The position numbers and the translations under genes are program-made. The notes under the pieces were generated by a model. The model made no database searches. It was not told the origin of the DNA and saw nothing but the letters and a program-made list of their open reading frames with translations. Shown piece after piece: positions 12,565-14,227 of a DNA stretch of 14,227 bases (within the stretch, counting starts at the first letter, position 1; every line of letters starts with the position of its first letter). Source of the stretch: JAZSNA01 sp045536135. GTDB taxonomy: Bacteria > Pseudomonadota > Alphaproteobacteria > CAAHEQ01 > UBA3637. The stretch is from positions 1-14,227 of the forward strand of contig JAZSNA010000029.1 of assembly GCA_045536135.1 (NCBI GenBank), written 5' to 3'.

Positions 12565-14227
12565 ATGGTAAAATTGAAAATAGATGGTGTAGAAGTTGAA
12601 ATTGAAGAAGGTAAAACAATTTTAGACGCAGCCAAAAAGTGCCAAGTCCAAATTCCGACATTGTGTCATCATCCGGACTTGGATCCGACGGCTTCTTGTG
12701 GTATTTGTGTGGTAAAAGTCGGCGGTCGGATGATGCGTTCTTGTTGTACGCCGGTTGCCGAAGGAATGGATGTTATCACACGTGATCCGGAAATTATTGA
12801 TGCACGTCAAACTGTGTTGAAGTTGATTTTGTCCAGACATCCGAATGAATGTTTAACATGCTTACGGAATGAAAATTGTGAACTGCAAAAAATTGCCTCT
12901 GATTTTTGCTTGCCGATGAATGATATTAAAAACATTACACCTTCGGATAAAGAATTGCCAAAGGATTGTTCAACCGGTTCAATTTGCTTTGATCCCAGAA
13001 AATGTATTTTATGCGGACGTTGTGTAAATGTTTGTCAAAATGTTCAAAATGTATGGGCCTTATCTATGTTGAATCGGGGGATTGATTCTCGGGTTTCTCC
13101 TGCTGCCGGACTGCCTTTAAATCAATCGCCGTGTATTAAATGCGGACAATGTGTAGCACATTGCCCGACCGGTGCTTTATCCGAAGTGAATGAAACGGAT
13201 AAAGTTTGGGGATATATCAAGGATGAAAATTTACATACGGTTGTCCAAATTGCACCGGCCGTTCGTGTGGCTATCGGTGAAGCTTTTGGTCTTGAACCGG
13301 GTGAATTAACAACCGGTCAATTATATACAGCCCTTCGTCGGTTGGGATTTGATGCGGTTTTTGATACTAATTTTGGTGCGGATGTGACCATTATGGAAGA
13401 GGGTAGTGAATTTATAGATCGCTTTACTAATCATCCGGAAAAATTACCGTTGATTACATCTTGTTGTCCGGCTTGGGTTGATTATTTGGAACATTATCAT
13501 CATGATATGATTCCGCATTTTTCAACATGTAAATCTCCGCACGCGATTGTTGGAGCTTTAACAAAGACCTATTATGCGGATAAAAAAGGCATTGATTCTT
13601 GTCAGATTCGCGTTGTATCAATTATGCCGTGTACGGCAAAGAAATTTGAAATCCAACGCAGTAAGGAAATGTTCTCTTCCGGTTTCCAAGATGTTGATGT
13701 TTCATTAACAACACGTGAACTGGCCCGCATGATTAAACAAGCGGGTATAGACTTTAAGAATTTACCGTCCTCCGAGGCAGATTCTCCGCTGGGTGAATAT
13801 ACAGGGGCTGCAACGGTATTCGGCTTCACCGGTGGTGTGATGGAAGCTGCATTAAGAACGGTTTATGCTTTGGTGGAAGGGCGTGAAATGCCACAAGATG
13901 CATTAGAAGTCAAACCGATTTTGGGTATTGATGACGGTATTAAGACAATGACTTTAAACCTCAAAGGAAAAGAAGTTCGGATTGCTGTGGCTCATGGTGT
14001 CGGGAATGTCGATACTTTGTTAAAACAAGTCAAAGAAGCCAAAGAAAAGGGTGAAGAACCGTTGTATCACTTTATTGAAGTTATGGCCTGTCGTGGTGGT
14101 TGTGTCGGTGGTGGCGGACAACCTCGTGGCGTGACAGATAAAGTTCGGATTGAACGGTCTATGGGATTGACAAAGGATGATAAGGGTCATGCACTTCGTT
14201 GTTCTCATCAAAATCCGTCCATAAAGA
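12565..14227 (+). CDS. hydA: [FeFe] hydrogenase catalytic subunit (3' end beyond the window)
   Basis: Group A [FeFe] hydrogenase producing or oxidising H2 at the H-cluster. The frame stays open to the window edge (554 codons seen; relatives are about 580, so little is missing). ATG 12565 follows GGGAG. Domains in order: plant-type [2Fe-2S] (Cys34, 45, 48, 60); His-ligated [4Fe-4S] H92-x3-C96-x2-C99-x5-C105; two [4Fe-4S] ferredoxin sites (Cys147, 150, 153, 157 and Cys190, 193, 196, 200); then the H domain. H-cluster motifs are TSCCPAW (Cys300 ligand, Cys301 the proton-transfer cysteine), MPCTAKKFE (Cys356) and EVMACRGGCVGGGGQP (Cys509, Cys513), all canonical for an active enzyme. With HydB and HydC it should form the trimeric enzyme that couples NAD(P)H and ferredoxin to H2. 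Assembly needs HydE, HydF and HydG, which are not in the window. Confidence 0.97.
   Translation, partial: MVKLKIDGVEVEIEEGKTILDAAKKCQVQIPTLCHHPDLDPTASCGICVVKVGGRMMRSCCTPVAEGMDVITRDPEIIDARQTVLKLILSRHPNECLTCLRNENCELQKIASDFCLPMNDIKNITPSDKELPKDCSTGSICFDPRKCILCGRCVNVCQNVQNVWALSMLNRGIDSRVSPAAGLPLNQSPCIKCGQCVAHCPTGALSEVNETDKVWGYIKDENLHTVVQIAPAVRVAIGEAFGLEPGELTTGQLYTALRRLGFDAVFDTNFGADVTIMEEGSEFIDRFTNHPEKLPLITSCCPAWVDYLEHYHHDMIPHFSTCKSPHAIVGALTKTYYADKKGIDSCQIRVVSIMPCTAKKFEIQRSKEMFSSGFQDVDVSLTTRELARMIKQAGIDFKNLPSSEADSPLGEYTGAATVFGFTGGVMEAALRTVYALVEGREMPQDALEVKPILGIDDGIKTMTLNLKGKEVRIAVAHGVGNVDTLLKQVKEAKEKGEEPLYHFIEVMACRGGCVGGGGQPRGVTDKVRIERSMGLTKDDKGHALRCSHQNPSIK

Overview
The window is A+T-rich bacterial DNA, densely coding, with short gaps and several stop/start overlaps. 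The gene set points to an anaerobic, probably host-associated proteobacterium, most likely an alphaproteobacterium. The supports are a beta-lysylation-type EF-P with its EpmA ligase next door, an inositol-monophosphatase gene coupled to efp (an order I associate with Alphaproteobacteria), a nearly leaderless leader peptide, and a trimeric [FeFe] hydrogenase of the electron-bifurcating type. The taxonomic placement is inference; the enzyme assignments are strong.

Left part (1-870): a small membrane-anchored Cys-rich protein (65-532). It is followed by a compact regulatory unit: a near-consensus sigma-70 promoter (546-574), a 26-codon ORF with ten leucines (582-662) beginning almost at the predicted transcription start, and a strong intrinsic terminator (682-709). 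This has the anatomy of a leucine attenuator and shares the string GLLLLN with the E. coli leu leader peptide. Yet the only gene behind it is a 46-codon charged ORF (726-866), not a leucine-biosynthesis gene.

Translation-factor block (883-3358): efp and suhB overlap on the minus strand, and divergently from them lies epmA, whose product is expected to modify Lys33 of EF-P. No epmB (lysine 2,3-aminomutase) is present between or beside them in this window.

Central plus-strand operon (3420-6980): a small lipoprotein, a GT4 glycosyltransferase, an M24 Xaa-Pro aminopeptidase and SmpB, joined by zero spacing or 16-20 nt overlaps.

Cys-rich surface protein (7032-9524): with its own promoter, an 830-residue exported protein. 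It carries an N-terminal domain shared with the first gene in the window, about 13 six-cysteine modules of 32-34 residues arranged partly as an exact 297-bp (99-residue) triplet superrepeat, and a distinct C-terminal domain.

Hydrogenase operon (promoter about 9552, to the window end): a six-helix membrane protein of unknown function, then HydC (NuoE-like), HydB (NuoF-like) and HydA (group A [FeFe] catalytic subunit, cut by the window edge), all tightly spaced. Together the last three would couple NAD(P)H and ferredoxin to H2. The HydB C-terminus is unusual: the expected two-[4Fe-4S] ferredoxin domain is replaced by a short four-cysteine tail. No tRNA, rRNA, CRISPR array or insertion sequence was recognised.
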